Shown here piece after piece: positions 26,239 to 36,024 of a stretch of 64,000 nt of DNA. The notes below the pieces were generated by a model that had not been told where the DNA came from, made no database searches, and was given only the letters and a program-made list of their open reading frames with translations. Every line of letters begins with the position of its first letter. Within the stretch, counting starts at the first letter, position 1. The stretch spans positions 124,001-188,000 of the forward strand of contig NZ_FRAU01000001.1 in assembly GCF_900142415.1 (NCBI RefSeq). Direction: 5' to 3'. Made by a program: the position numbers and the translations under genes. The DNA comes from Rhodothermus profundi. GTDB taxonomy: Bacteria; Bacteroidota; Rhodothermia; Rhodothermales; Rhodothermaceae.

Positions 26239-28044
26239 ATGCAGACCGGAGCTGAGCATGTACGCTGGGATCTAACCGATCTGTATCCTGACGAGGCTGC
26301 GTTGAAGCAAGATCTGGAGCAGGCTCTCGCCGAAGCAGATGCATTTGCCAGGACCTATCATGGCCGGATTGGAACGTTGGAGGCAGATGAACTGGCGCGG
26401 GCGCTTCGTCGGTATGAGGCGATTTTAGATCGTCTGGGCCGGGCCTATACCTATGCTTATTTGCACTGGAGCACCAATACGGAAGATCCTGCGCGTGGCA
26501 TGTTGCTGCAGCACGTGCGTGAGCGCTACACGCAGGCTTCGCAGCAGCTACTTTTTCTGGAGCTGGAGTGGGCCGCTATTGAGCCTGCGCGCGCCCGGCA
26601 ACTTATGGAAACCGATGCATTGCGGCCCTACCGGCACTATCTGGAGCTGCAGCAGCAGATGCGTCCGCATCTGCTCAGCGAGCCGGAAGAGAAAATCCTG
26701 ACCGAAAAGCGCATTACCGGGCGAGATGCCTGGACGCGCTTCTTTGACGAGCTGCTGAGCAGTCTGCGTTTTGAATTAAACGGCCAGTTGCTGACCGAGC
26801 AAGAAGTACTGGCCAAACTGTATGATCCAGACCGTGACGTGCGACGGCAGGCAGCTCTGGCTTTCACGGAGGGGTTAAAGCCACGCATGCGGGAGCTGAC
26901 CTACATTTTCAACACAGTGCTGGCCGACAAGGCTTCCGATGACCGGTTGCGTGGGTACCGGACCTGGATTGAGAGCCGCAATCTGGCCAATGAGGTCAGC
27001 AGCGAGATGGTCGAGGCGCTTATCCGGTCGGTTACGGAGCGCTACGACCTGGTAGCGCGCTTCTATAAGCTTAAGCGGCGGTTGCTGGGGTTGGACGAAC
27101 TGTACGACTACGACCGGTATGCGCCGCTCAAAGAGGCCGGTACGCGTTATCGTTGGGAAGAAGCGCGGCAGATGGTTGAAGAGGCCTATCGGGCGTTTCA
27201 TCCGCGCCTGGGTGAAATTGTCGCGCAGTTCTTTGAACGGCGCTGGATTGATGCGGCCATGACGCCGGGCAAGCGAAGCGGAGCGTTCAGCCATGGCGCC
27301 GTGCCCAGCGCGCATCCTTACATTCTGCTCAACTACACCGGTACAATTCGCGACGTACAAACACTGGCACATGAACTGGGCCATGGGGTGCACCAGTACC
27401 TGTCGCGCCGGCAGGGTATTCTGCAGGCCGACACCCCCCTTACGACGGCCGAGATGGCTTCGGTCTTTGGAGAAATGCTGGTTTTTGAGCGTCTGATGGC
27501 GGCCGAAGCTGATCCGTCCAATCGGCTAGCTATGCTCATGGGCAAAATCGATGATACCATGGCCACGGTTTTCAGACAGGTGGCCATGAACCGCTTTGAA
27601 GATCGCATGCACAACGCGCGGCGTCAGCAGGGAGAGCTTCCCATGGAGGCTTTCTGCGATTTCTGGATGGAGACGCAGCAGGCTATGTTTCAGGGAAGCG
27701 TGAGGCTGGGAGACCACTACCGGTACTGGTGGAGCTATATTCCTCACTTCATTCACACGCCCGGCTACGTCTACGCCTATGCATTTGGTGAATTGCTGGT
27801 GCTGGCGCTTTTTGCCCGTTACCGGCAGGAAGGAGCCGAGTTTGCCGAGCGCTATCTACACCTGCTGGAAGCCGGCGGGTCCGATTGGCCGCATGTGCTG
27901 GTTGGCCGGCTCGGTGTTGATCTGACGGACCCAGAATTCTGGCATGAAGGTCTGGCGGCGATTGAAGCCCTGATCCAGCAGGCTGAAGCACTGGCCGCAC
28001 AGGTGCAACGGGTTGGACAGCCAACGCCTGCCCAGTCCGGATAG
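26239..28044 (+). CDS. pepF: Oligoendopeptidase F (peptidase family M3)
   Basis: Cytoplasmic zinc peptidase that cuts short peptides; 601 residues, the family's usual length. The zinc motif is HELGHGVHQ (H378, E379, H382), with the downstream Glu in TTAEMASVFGEMLVFE and the substrate His/Tyr segment HFIHTPGYVYAYAFGELL near 510. GGAG precedes ATG 26239. It is divergent from ytxJ across 157 bases and is followed after 172 bases by the RuBisCO-like gene. Confidence 0.95.
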   Translation: MQTGAEHVRWDLTDLYPDEAALKQDLEQALAEADAFARTYHGRIGTLEADELARALRRYEAILDRLGRAYTYAYLHWSTNTEDPARGMLLQHVRERYTQASQQLLFLELEWAAIEPARARQLMETDALRPYRHYLELQQQMRPHLLSEPEEKILTEKRITGRDAWTRFFDELLSSLRFELNGQLLTEQEVLAKLYDPDRDVRRQAALAFTEGLKPRMRELTYIFNTVLADKASDDRLRGYRTWIESRNLANEVSSEMVEALIRSVTERYDLVARFYKLKRRLLGLDELYDYDRYAPLKEAGTRYRWEEARQMVEEAYRAFHPRLGEIVAQFFERRWIDAAMTPGKRSGAFSHGAVPSAHPYILLNYTGTIRDVQTLAHELGHGVHQYLSRRQGILQADTPLTTAEMASVFGEMLVFERLMAAEADPSNRLAMLMGKIDDTMATVFRQVAMNRFEDRMHNARRQQGELPMEAFCDFWMETQQAMFQGSVRLGDHYRYWWSYIPHFIHTPGYVYAYAFGELLVLALFARYRQEGAEFAERYLHLLEAGGSDWPHVLVGRLGVDLTDPEFWHEGLAAIEALIQQAEALAAQVQRVGQPTPAQSG

Positions 28045-28148
28045 GTCAAGCCGTGCTGTGATCAGCGGCGCGCTTCGCAGTAAGCGGCTTTTATGACTGG
28101 GCCTTCCTCTGTCTATGGAAAACATCCCTTCGATGGAACGTAGTAAAG

Positions 28149-28174
28149 CAGGCGGCTCTGGTCCGGGCCGCCTG
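28149..28174 (+). terminator. Possible terminator hairpin after pepF
   Basis: CAGGCGGC and GCCGCCTG form an eight-base-pair stem with a ten-base loop about 100 bases past pepF. The following TCCTTATCTTGG is only moderately T-rich, so termination is uncertain. Confidence 0.35.
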
Positions 28175-28216
28175 TCCTTATCTTGGGCTTTCCTGAGAGC
28201 ATACGAATGAACGCCA

Positions 28217-29332
28217 ATGGATAACCGACTGAAGGTGGTTTACCGGTTGGCGGTCGCCCAAGAGGAGCAGGGAGCTTTTGCGCGGGCACTGCTGCTAGAG
28301 CAGACGGTAGAGACGCCTGAAGAAGTTGCGATGCGGGTACCGGTCGTGCAGGAGCGCCTGATGGGCGAAATCGTAGCGCTAGAACCATTGGAAGAAGGCG
28401 GCGCGCGCCTGGTACTGCACCTGCCCGTGGAGACCGCTATGGTTGACCCGGCTCAGTTTATCAATGTGCTGTTTGGCAACGCCTCTCTGCATGAACAGGT
28501 CGTTTTAGAGGATTTTGAGCTGCCGCCGGTGTTGATGGAGCGTTTTTCAGGGCCGCGCTTTGGCATCGAGGGCGTGCGGCGCCAACTGAACGTATATGAC
28601 CGGCCGCTGACGGCCTCGGCGCTGAAGCCGGTAGGCCTTTCCGTTGATGAACTGGCTACTCTGTGCCAGAGCCTGGCCGAAGGAGGCATCGACCTTATCA
28701 AAGACGATCACTACCTGGCTGATCATCCGTTTGCCTCGTTCGCGCAGCGCGTGCAGCGTTGCCAGGAAGTGGTGCAGGAAGTGTCGGCGCGGACCGGCCG
28801 GCGCGTTGTGTACGCTCCCAGTCTGTCGGGCACCCCTTCGGAAGTGTTGCGGCAGGCGGAAATTGCCCAGCAGTATGGCGTTGGAGCGGTGCTGGTTGCT
28901 CCTATGCTTCTGGGATTGCCGTTTTTTTATGAGCTGGTCACGCGTCATCTGGAGGTTCCTGTGCTGGCCCATCCCAGTTTTGCTGGAGCCCAACGCATGC
29001 GTCCGGAAACGCTGCTGGGCAAGCTGTTTCGCTTGTTTGGAGCCGATATGATTATCTTTCCAAGCTTTGGAGGACGATTTAGCTATAGCCGGGCCACGTG
29101 TCGAGCGCTGGCCGACCGGGCGCGCCAGGCCTGGGGACCGTACCGCTCAGCGCTACCCGTGCCAGCGGGGGGAATGCAGGTGGAGCGTGCCCGTGAGCTG
29201 GTCGAATTTTTTGGACGCGATGTCATGTTGCTCATAGGAGGCAGCTTACTGCGCGCGCAACCTGGACCCGAACTGACAGCCCGAGCGCGGGCTCTGGTCG
29301 ATAGCGTTATCGAAGCAACGACGCTTTCGTAG
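28217..29332 (+). CDS. RuBisCO-like protein (form IV)
   Basis: A 371-residue protein with the RuBisCO large-subunit fold. Conserved pieces: TASALKPVGLS with K137 (the position of catalytic Lys175), GGIDLIKDDH with K162 (the carbamylated Lys201 position) and D164, HPSFAGA at the His294 site, and PAGGMQ and LLIGGSL phosphate loops. The third metal ligand, normally Glu in KDDE, is His (H165), and the loop-6 Lys334 region is lost (FPSFGGRFSYS). It is also shorter than true RuBisCO. So it is not a carboxylase; form IV members act as enolases or isomerases in sulfur metabolism, but no methionine-salvage gene lies nearby. Confidence 0.92.
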   Translation: MDNRLKVVYRLAVAQEEQGAFARALLLEQTVETPEEVAMRVPVVQERLMGEIVALEPLEEGGARLVLHLPVETAMVDPAQFINVLFGNASLHEQVVLEDFELPPVLMERFSGPRFGIEGVRRQLNVYDRPLTASALKPVGLSVDELATLCQSLAEGGIDLIKDDHYLADHPFASFAQRVQRCQEVVQEVSARTGRRVVYAPSLSGTPSEVLRQAEIAQQYGVGAVLVAPMLLGLPFFYELVTRHLEVPVLAHPSFAGAQRMRPETLLGKLFRLFGADMIIFPSFGGRFSYSRATCRALADRARQAWGPYRSALPVPAGGMQVERARELVEFFGRDVMLLIGGSLLRAQPGPELTARARALVDSVIEATTLS

Positions 29333-29348
29333 CGCAGCAGGCTCTCTG

Positions 29349-30467
29349 CTAACCCAACTGGCGCAGCGTGCGTGGATAGTTACTCAGCGTTTCGGCACCG
29401 GTCGGGGTAACCAGCACGTTGTCTTCAATGCGGGCTCCTCCTCGCCCTGGCAGGTAAATGCCAGGTTCAATGGTAAAGAGCATCCCGGGGGCCAGCGGTT
29501 CACGGTTGTCGTTCCGTATATACGGTGGCTCGTGAATTTCCAGCCCCAGACCATGGCCGGTGCGATGGATGAAATAAGCCCCGTATCCAGCCTGCTCAAT
29601 CACCTGCCGTGCGGCCTGGTCCACTTCACCGGCCGGCACCCCGGGGCCAACGCGGGCGCGCGCAGCTTCGTTGGCTTCGAGCACAAGCTGCACGATGCGC
29701 AGCAGTTCATCGTCCAGTGTTCCGTAGGCAAACATACGCGTCAGATCGGCACAGTAGCCCTCAACCCGAGCGCCCCAGTCGATCAGGATGAGGGCAGGGG
29801 GAGTCAGCGGCCGATTGCCGGGAATGGCATGCGGATTGGCGCTTTCCGGACCAAAGGCAACAATAGGGGCGAACGGAAGGTCTGGATCACTACCGGCCCG
29901 CAAGAGCTGTAGCGTTAGCTCAGATGCTATCTCACGTTCGGTAACGCCCGGGCGAATCGCAGGAAGCGTGGCTTCAAGCGCCTGCCAGGCTACCTCTAGT
30001 GCGTTACGCGTGGCGGCTATTTCGGCGTCGTCTTTCTGACTGCGCAGCCGCATGACCAGCGTTTCGGCCGAGGCAACGCGCAGCTCGGGAGCCGCTGTTT
30101 CCAGTAATTGAAGCTCCAGCACCCGAAACCATTGCGGCTCAATGCCAACCTGTGCCTGCGTAAGGCCGCAGCAGCGAAGCGCTTGTGCAACAGCCCGGGG
30201 CCATGTGTCCGGGTGCTCTCGGTAGGGAAATGCCTCGCAGACAGTCGGAAGCGTAGCTAGCTTGCCCGCTTCCAGCTCAGGCAATACCAGGGCTGGCTTC
30301 CCCGAGGCCGGAAAGATGCCTATAACGGGTCGCTCCGATAAATGAACGGCAAGACCGGTCAGGTAGGTCAGCGTTGGGCTGGCATTCAACACCACTGCGT
30401 CCAGCGAAGAATCCTGCAGCAGATGCTGCAGGCGGTGCAGTCGTTTTGTATAGGGAGGATGCGACAT
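29349..30467 (-). CDS. M24-family Xaa-Pro aminopeptidase
   Basis: A 372-residue dimetal aminopeptidase from ATG 30467 (MSHPPYTKRLH). The N-terminal creatinase domain covers the first 130 residues; the pita-bread domain has all five metal ligands: two Asp in DWGARVEGYCADLTR, His in TGHGLGLEIHE, Glu in FTIEPGIYLPG and Glu in ARIEDNVLV. It probably removes residues before proline from short peptides in the cytoplasm. The frame is open 32 codons further upstream, but this reaches back toward the hemA promoter. It converges on the RuBisCO-like gene with a 16-base gap. Confidence 0.92.
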   Translation of the reverse strand: MSHPPYTKRLHRLQHLLQDSSLDAVVLNASPTLTYLTGLAVHLSERPVIGIFPASGKPALVLPELEAGKLATLPTVCEAFPYREHPDTWPRAVAQALRCCGLTQAQVGIEPQWFRVLELQLLETAAPELRVASAETLVMRLRSQKDDAEIAATRNALEVAWQALEATLPAIRPGVTEREIASELTLQLLRAGSDPDLPFAPIVAFGPESANPHAIPGNRPLTPPALILIDWGARVEGYCADLTRMFAYGTLDDELLRIVQLVLEANEAARARVGPGVPAGEVDQAARQVIEQAGYGAYFIHRTGHGLGLEIHEPPYIRNDNREPLAPGMLFTIEPGIYLPGRGGARIEDNVLVTPTGAETLSNYPRTLRQLG

Positions 30468-30593
30468 CGCTTTCAGGTTCTTTTTGAAACGTTCCGCCGC
30501 GCAAAAGATAACGCAGACCAGACAAAAACGGATGGCCCGACGCTTGCCAGTCCAGCTTTCCACAACCTTTTACAGGGTTTCACGAACTCCGGG

Positions 30594-30601
30594 TATCTTT
30601 G
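30594..30601 (+). promoter_or_regulatory. TAnnTTTG-type promoter box before hemA
   Basis: TATCTTTG matches the Bacteroidetes -7 consensus and lies 34 bases before the hemA GTG start; CTTTTA 22 bases upstream could serve as the -33 region. It is the best promoter match in the window. Confidence 0.5.
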
Positions 30602-30635
30602 TCCGTATTTTTAGGACTCAAAAAGGAGAAATTAG

Positions 30636-32030
30636 GTGCAGGGCCATATGCGGGGCTTCCACGCGTTCGGGCTGAACCATGAGACGGCGTCGGTGCGTGT
30701 CCGGGAAGCGTTTGCCCTGGACCAGGAGGCGAAACGGCGGCTCTATGCTACCTGGCGGGCAGCGCGTGAGGGTGAGCTGATGTTGGTCTCCACCTGCAAT
30801 CGAACGGAGGCCTATCTCTACGGCACGGACGAAGAGGTGAGGGCGGTGCGTGCCCTTCTCAGTCAGCATGCAGGGCGTCCCTGGCCGGATAAAGAAAGCT
30901 TCCATTTTCAAGATGAGGCTGCGCTGCGGCATGTACTGGAAGTAACCTGTGGATTGCGTTCCCAGGTGTTAGGGGATGCCCAGATCTTTAGCCAGATCAA
31001 GGAGGATTATCGCCTGGCTGTAGAGGCCGGCAGCGTCGGCACAGCCATGCATCGGTTGCTTCATAGCGCTTTCCGGGCGGCCAAGCGCGTGGCATCGGAA
31101 ACCACCTTGCACCAGGGAACCACATCGGTTGCGGGGGTAGCGATACAGGCCGCCTGCCAGCACTTTGCCCGTCGTGGGCAGCCGGGTCTGGAAGGCGTGC
31201 GCGTGCTGGTAGCAGGGGCAGGGGAAATGGCCCGCCTGGCGCTGGAGGCGCTGCGAGGACTGGCGCCTGCGACGCTGATGCTGACCAATCGCACCCGAAG
31301 CCGCGTAGCGGAATTGGCGCAACCGGGTGAGCTGGTTGTGCCCTGGGCGCAGCGGGCGCAGGCGGTGGCGCAATGCGATCTGGTAATTGTGGCAACCAGT
31401 GCGCCAGAGCCGGTCCTGACAGCCGATATGATGCCCCCTCGTTGTGGAGAGCATCCGCTGCTCTTGATTGATCTTTCCATTCCTCGAAATGTCGATCCTG
31501 CGATCGATCGACTGCCCGGTTATCAGGTGCTGGATCTGGATGCCATTAAAGCACGGCAGGCGGCTGTTGAGGCGCGTCGCCGGCAAGCGGCACAGCAAGC
31601 CCGTCAGATCTGCGAAGAGCTTTTGCATGAATTTGTAACCTGGTATTTCCACCAGCAAGCCCTGCAGCCGGTTATTCAGACCATTCGCGATACGTTCGAA
31701 GCCATTCGCCAACAGGAGATTGAACGGCATCACCGGCGCTTTTCAGAAATTGACCGAGAAGAGCTGGATCGGCTGACCCGCTCTATTATGCAGAAGTTGC
31801 TGGCCATTCCCATTGTGCGCCTCAAAAGCATTGACCCCGATAGCATTGATTTTGTGCGGGGTATTCAACTGCTGGCGCAGCTCTTCAGTCGGCCCAGTTG
31901 CGAGGAAGCGCGCGCCGCGCAGCTACCTGAACCCTCGGTGTTGCTGGAACGCGCTCGGGCACAGGAACCCTGCCCTTTTGTTACGTTGCCCGTCACGCGC
32001 ACGGAACGCTCGGAAGCAAACCATGGCTAG
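30636..32030 (+). CDS. hemA: Glutamyl-tRNA reductase
   Basis: Reduces glutamyl-tRNA to glutamate-1-semialdehyde, the first step of tetrapyrrole synthesis by the C5 route; 464 residues. The nucleophilic Cys is C54 in LVSTCNRTEAYLY; GDAQIFSQIK and the Rossmann segment VLVAGAGEMARLA follow, then the helical dimerisation domain. The start is GTG 30636, 7 bases after AGGAG; an ATG four codons later is less well placed. It leads the hemA-hemC-hemD operon and overlaps hemC by 8 bases. Confidence 0.95.
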   Translation: MQGHMRGFHAFGLNHETASVRVREAFALDQEAKRRLYATWRAAREGELMLVSTCNRTEAYLYGTDEEVRAVRALLSQHAGRPWPDKESFHFQDEAALRHVLEVTCGLRSQVLGDAQIFSQIKEDYRLAVEAGSVGTAMHRLLHSAFRAAKRVASETTLHQGTTSVAGVAIQAACQHFARRGQPGLEGVRVLVAGAGEMARLALEALRGLAPATLMLTNRTRSRVAELAQPGELVVPWAQRAQAVAQCDLVIVATSAPEPVLTADMMPPRCGEHPLLLIDLSIPRNVDPAIDRLPGYQVLDLDAIKARQAAVEARRRQAAQQARQICEELLHEFVTWYFHQQALQPVIQTIRDTFEAIRQQEIERHHRRFSEIDREELDRLTRSIMQKLLAIPIVRLKSIDPDSIDFVRGIQLLAQLFSRPSCEEARAAQLPEPSVLLERARAQEPCPFVTLPVTRTERSEANHG

Positions 32031-32985
32031 ACCAACGTTGACGCTTGGGACGCGCGGAAGCGTTCTGGCACGCCGGCAGGCTGCGTTGATTCGTTCTTTT
32101 CTGGAAGCGCAGGGCGTAGCGGTGCAGGTGGAAATCATTCGCACCACAGGAGATCGCTTCCAGGAGGTCCCTCTGGCAAAGATCGGAGCGAAAGGGTTGT
32201 TTACAAAGGAGCTGGACCAGGCCTTGCTGGAAGGGCGCATAGACCTTGCTGTGCACTCGCTGAAGGACCTGCCTACCGAAATGCCCGAGGGACTGGTGAT
32301 CGCAGCGATTCCGGAGCGAGCGTCGCCCTGGGATGCGTTTGTCGCACATCCTGCTTTCTCAGGACGCGTGGAAGATCTTCCCCGGGGGGCTGTGATCGCT
32401 ACTTCCTCAATACGACGCCAGGCGCAATTGCGGGCCTGGCGCCCAGATCTGCAGGTTGTGCCGGTGCGTGGTAACGTGGATACCCGGTTGCGCAAACTGG
32501 AAGCCGAGAAGTGGCACGGGCTTATTCTCGCCGAAGCCGGCCTGCAACGCTTAGGGCTACAGGAACGCATTCGGCAGCGTCTTGCCGCCGATATTCTAAT
32601 GCCGGCGGTAGGACAGGGAGCCCTCGGCGTGGTCTGCGCGGCCGACAACCAGCAGGTGCGGGCGCTGCTTGAGGCGTTGCATCACGCGCCTACGGCGGCA
32701 GCCGTGCGGGCCGAACGGGCATTTCTGCACGCGCTGCAGGGGGGCTGCCAGGTGCCGGTGGCAGCGCTGGGCACGGTGGCGCCTGACGGAACGCTGGTGT
32801 TGCGCGGCCGCGTTGTTTCGCTGGACGGGCGTCGGCAGGTGGAGGGCGTGCAACGCGGATCCATGAAGACGCCCGAGGCGGTTGGGGAAGCCCTGGCAAG
32901 AAGGTTGCTGGCGCAGGGAGCGCAGCTCATTCTGGAGGAAACACGGGAGGCGTCTGAAGGATACGCCCCCCAGCGACCGAGGTGA
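32023..32985 (+). CDS. hemC: Porphobilinogen deaminase (hydroxymethylbilane synthase)
   Basis: Joins four porphobilinogen units into hydroxymethylbilane; 320 residues from ATG 32023 (MARPTLTLGTRGS). The dipyrromethane cofactor attaches to C242 in LQGGCQVPV. The conserved Arg-rich segments (SSIRRQAQL, VRGNVDTRLRKL) are intact, as is the catalytic Asp region VHSLKDLPT. The frame is open 70 codons upstream inside hemA, which I exclude. It overlaps hemA by 8 bases and ends 4 bases before hemD, showing one polycistronic message. Confidence 0.96.
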   Translation: MARPTLTLGTRGSVLARRQAALIRSFLEAQGVAVQVEIIRTTGDRFQEVPLAKIGAKGLFTKELDQALLEGRIDLAVHSLKDLPTEMPEGLVIAAIPERASPWDAFVAHPAFSGRVEDLPRGAVIATSSIRRQAQLRAWRPDLQVVPVRGNVDTRLRKLEAEKWHGLILAEAGLQRLGLQERIRQRLAADILMPAVGQGALGVVCAADNQQVRALLEALHHAPTAAAVRAERAFLHALQGGCQVPVAALGTVAPDGTLVLRGRVVSLDGRRQVEGVQRGSMKTPEAVGEALARRLLAQGAQLILEETREASEGYAPQRPR

Positions 32986-32989
32986 AATC

Positions 32990-33712
32990 ATGGCCGGGGA
33001 AGTAGTGTACCTGTTCCGAGCAGAAGCAGCTTCCTCGGATCCATTTGCGACGCGGCTTCAAGCAGCGGGCTACCACCCCCTGGTGCTGCCGGTTCTGTCA
33101 GTAGTCTGGCGCAACACGGCTCACCTCCAGGCAGCGCTTGCGCACCCGGAAGTATATGGCGGGTTGATTTTTACCAGTCCTCGGGCCGTGGAGGCCGTTC
33201 GGCGCCTGGGAACGCCTCCGGCAGCATGGCGCTGGCGACGCGTGTACGTGGTCGGACCGCGTACGGCAGCCGCTGCCCGCGCAATGGGATGGACGCCTCA
33301 GGGAGAAGAAGCAGGCTCGGGGCTGGCCCTAGCCCGATTGATTCTGCAGGAGCCCTGGCCGTCGCGGCCCCTGCTGTTTCTGTGCGGCGAGCGACGACGC
33401 AGCGAGCTACCGGAGCAGCTTCGCACCGCCGGTTTTCCTCTGGAAGAGCTGGTCGTCTACGAGACGCGGCCTGCGACGCCGGTCTTACCGGCTGGTGCAT
33501 CGGCACCTGACTGGGTCGTATTTTTTAGCCCCTCTGGATGGGAAGCAGCTCGTAGTCTTCCCATTAAGTGGAAACAGGTGCGTGTGGCGGCCATTGGACC
33601 CACCACCGCTGCTGCATTGCAGGAGAAGGGAGTGGCGGTAATGGCGGTAGCCCGAACACCTACCCCGGAAGGGTTGTTGGCAGCAATACAGGAAGCAACC
33701 AGCCTATCGTAA
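32990..33712 (+). CDS. hemD: Uroporphyrinogen-III synthase
   Basis: Closes and inverts ring D to give uroporphyrinogen III; 240 residues from ATG 32990 ([12 protein letters not shown]). HemD is weakly conserved, but the segments [46 protein letters not shown] and [16 protein letters not shown] follow the two-domain family pattern, and the place behind hemC settles it. The start is 4 bases after the hemC stop. Confidence 0.9.
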   Translation: MAGEVVYLFRAEAASSDPFATRLQAAGYHPLVLPVLSVVWRNTAHLQAALAHPEVYGGLIFTSPRAVEAVRRLGTPPAAWRWRRVYVVGPRTAAAARAMGWTPQGEEAGSGLALARLILQEPWPSRPLLFLCGERRRSELPEQLRTAGFPLEELVVYETRPATPVLPAGASAPDWVVFFSPSGWEAARSLPIKWKQVRVAAIGPTTAAALQEKGVAVMAVARTPTPEGLLAAIQEATSLS

Positions 33713-33719
33713 GGCAACC

Positions 33720-34142
33720 ATGTGGATGCAGCGCATCATTACCTTGCGGCCGCGCCCGCGCGGTTTTCACCTGATTACCGAAGAGGTACTGGCACAACTG
33801 CCGGAGCTGCGCCTGGTGCGGGTAGGGCTCCTGCACGTATTTCTGCAGCACACCTCGGCCAGCCTGACGCTCAACGAAAATGCCAGTCCAGAAGTGCGGG
33901 CCGACTTTGAGCGCTATTTCAATCAGGCGGTGCCGGATGGGGCGCCTTACTTTGCGCACACGCTGGAAGGTCCTGATGATATGCCGGCGCACATTAAAGC
34001 TTCACTTCTGGGAAGTAGCCTGACCCTGCCTGTTCGGGACGGACGGTTGGCGCTGGGTACCTGGCAGGGGATCTATCTGTGCGAACACCGCAACCACGGA
34101 GGAGCCCGCCGGCTGGTTTTGACGCTCTGGGGTGAGCAATGA
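33720..34142 (+). CDS. YjbQ/UPF0047 family protein
   Basis: A 140-residue protein of the YjbQ family (secondary thiamine-phosphate synthase-like by annotation). The signature pieces are [18 protein letters not shown] (about residues 39-56), [13 protein letters not shown] and the C-terminal [12 protein letters not shown]. These give a cluster of His, Asn and Glu that could bind a metal. Real function of the family remains unsettled. It lies 7 bases behind hemD, so it reads as the fourth gene of the heme operon; a link to heme synthesis is only inferred from place. Confidence 0.88.
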   Translation: MWMQRIITLRPRPRGFHLITEEVLAQLPELRLVRVGLLHVFLQHTSASLTLNENASPEVRADFERYFNQAVPDGAPYFAHTLEGPDDMPAHIKASLLGSSLTLPVRDGRLALGTWQGIYLCEHRNHGGARRLVLTLWGEQ

Positions 34143-34161
34143 AGCAGCACTGGAGAAGGAA

Positions 34162-36024
34162 TTAAGATTCGGGCTCCAGGATGAGGATGGCCAGTGGCGG
34201 CAGAGTCAGCTCCAGGTGAAAGGGGCGGCCGTGCCAGGATTCAGGCACGGCTTCGACGCGACCGAAGTTGCCCATGCCGCTTCCCCCATACGCAACGGCA
34301 TCGCTGTTCAGCACTTCTCGCCAGGGGCCACCGATGGGAACGCCCACGCGATAGTGTTCGCGGGGCACCGGGGTAAAGTTCAGCACAAAAAGCAGCAGGC
34401 GGTCTGTATGTTTGCGCAGGTAACAGATGACGCTTTGATCGCGATCGTTGAAGTCGATCCATTCGAATCCTTCTGGTCCATCATGCCATAGCGCCGGGTG
34501 CGTACGGTAGAGATGGTTCAAGTCGCGCACCCAGGCCTGGATGCCCCGGTGGTATGGCTGGTCCAGTAAGTGCCATTCGAGCTGCGTGTCATGGTTCCAC
34601 TCGTGGTGCTGGCCGAATTCTCCGCCCATGAAAAGCAATTTTTTGCCCGGGTGGCCCCACATGTGTCCATAGAGCAAGCGTAGATTAGCCGCCTTTTGCC
34701 AGTCGTCGCCAGGCATCTTGGTCCATAGCGAGCCCTTGCCATGCACGACTTCATCGTGGGAAAGCGGTAGGATGTAATGCTCTGAAAAGGCATACCACAG
34801 GGAGAACGTGAGGGTGTCGTGGTGGTACTTGCGATGCACCGGGTCGCGGCGCATATAGTCCAGCGTGTCATGCATCCATCCCATGTTCCACTTGTAGAGG
34901 AAGCCCAGTCCGTTGTTGTAGGTGGGCGCTGACACGCCAGGCCATGCCGTGGATTCCTCGGCGATGGTGATGGCTTCCGGGAAGTGCAAGTAAACAGTTT
35001 CGTTGAACTTTTTGATAAAGTCGATGGCCTCCAGGTTTTCTCGACCACCGAAGATGTTGGGCGTCCATTCCTTACGGGAATAGTCCCGGTACAGCATGGA
35101 AGCGACGGCATCCACGCGCAGGCCGTCTACGTGGTAATAGTCGAGCCAGAACAGGGCGTTTGAAATCAAAAAATTACGTACCCCTGGCTTGTTGTAGTCG
35201 AACACATAGGTTCCCCAGTCGGGGTGGTGGCGCATCCTGGGGTCGTCGTATTCAAACAGCGTGGTGCCGTCGAAGTAAACAAGTCCCTGGGGATCGGCTG
35301 CGAAGTGGCTGGGGACCCAGTCAAGGATGACGCCAATGCCGCGTTGGTGCAGGTAGTCGATCAGGTACATGAGGTCCTGAGGTGTGCCGTAGCGAAACGT
35401 TGGAGCGTAGTAGCCGACCACCTGGTAGCCCCATGAGCCGTAGTATGGGTGCTCCATGATAGGCAGCAATTCAACGTGCGTAAAGCCCAGGTCCTGCACA
35501 TAGTCGGCCAGTGGTTCAGCGATTTCTCGATAGGAAAAGGAGACGCCGGGTTGCTTATGGCGCCAGGATCCCAGGTGCACTTCGTAGATGGAAACGGGCT
35601 CGTAGAGGCTGGCCGGACCTTTTCGGCGCTGCATCCAGGCGTCATCGTGCCAGGTATAGTCGAGCCGCGTGATGATAGAGGCCAGTCCTTCGATAGGACT
35701 TCCAGTAGGGGGCTCCATGGCAAAAGCATAAGGGTCCGTTTTGTCGGCCTGATAAAAGCCATGGCGAATGCGGTACTTGTAGGCATGGCCTGGGAGGGCA
35801 CCAGGCACGTAGCCAGCCCACAGTCCAGCTCCGTAGCGTTCTAATTGATGGGCTTCGGGATCCCAGTTATTAAATGCTCCCAGCACCGAAACGGCATCCG
35901 CGTGGGGAGCCCAGACGCAGAACCAGGTTCCTTCCTCGTCCGGATGGGCACCCAGCTTTCGATAGCTGTCGTAAAACGTGCCGCTTTCCCAGCGTCGAAT
36001 ATCCTCTTCGGTAAGCCAGCTCAT
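34162..36024 (-). CDS. glgB: 1,4-alpha-glucan branching enzyme
   Basis: Makes alpha-1,6 branches in glycogen; 620 residues. An N-terminal CBM48-like domain ([20 protein letters not shown], from residue 32) precedes the GH13 barrel with DWVPSHF, the nucleophile Asp in [10 protein letters not shown] (about 306), acid/base Glu in IAEESTAW (about 357) and LSHDEVVHG (about 423). The sequence is very close to the studied branching enzyme of Rhodothermus, which is the main clue to the organism. It lacks the extra N-terminal module of enterobacterial GlgB. It is divergent from glgX. Confidence 0.97.
   Translation of the reverse strand: MSWLTEEDIRRWESGTFYDSYRKLGAHPDEEGTWFCVWAPHADAVSVLGAFNNWDPEAHQLERYGAGLWAGYVPGALPGHAYKYRIRHGFYQADKTDPYAFAMEPPTGSPIEGLASIITRLDYTWHDDAWMQRRKGPASLYEPVSIYEVHLGSWRHKQPGVSFSYREIAEPLADYVQDLGFTHVELLPIMEHPYYGSWGYQVVGYYAPTFRYGTPQDLMYLIDYLHQRGIGVILDWVPSHFAADPQGLVYFDGTTLFEYDDPRMRHHPDWGTYVFDYNKPGVRNFLISNALFWLDYYHVDGLRVDAVASMLYRDYSRKEWTPNIFGGRENLEAIDFIKKFNETVYLHFPEAITIAEESTAWPGVSAPTYNNGLGFLYKWNMGWMHDTLDYMRRDPVHRKYHHDTLTFSLWYAFSEHYILPLSHDEVVHGKGSLWTKMPGDDWQKAANLRLLYGHMWGHPGKKLLFMGGEFGQHHEWNHDTQLEWHLLDQPYHRGIQAWVRDLNHLYRTHPALWHDGPEGFEWIDFNDRDQSVICYLRKHTDRLLLFVLNFTPVPREHYRVGVPIGGPWREVLNSDAVAYGGSGMGNFGRVEAVPESWHGRPFHLELTLPPLAILILEPES

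Noticed and set aside
28217-29332. Calvin-cycle RuBisCO large subunit
   Set aside because: The metal-site Glu is His and loop-6 Lys is missing, and no small subunit or phosphoribulokinase is near.
29336-29350. Hairpin AGCAG-GCTCT-CTGCT between the RuBisCO-like gene and the M24 gene
   Set aside because: Only five base pairs and no T-run on either strand.
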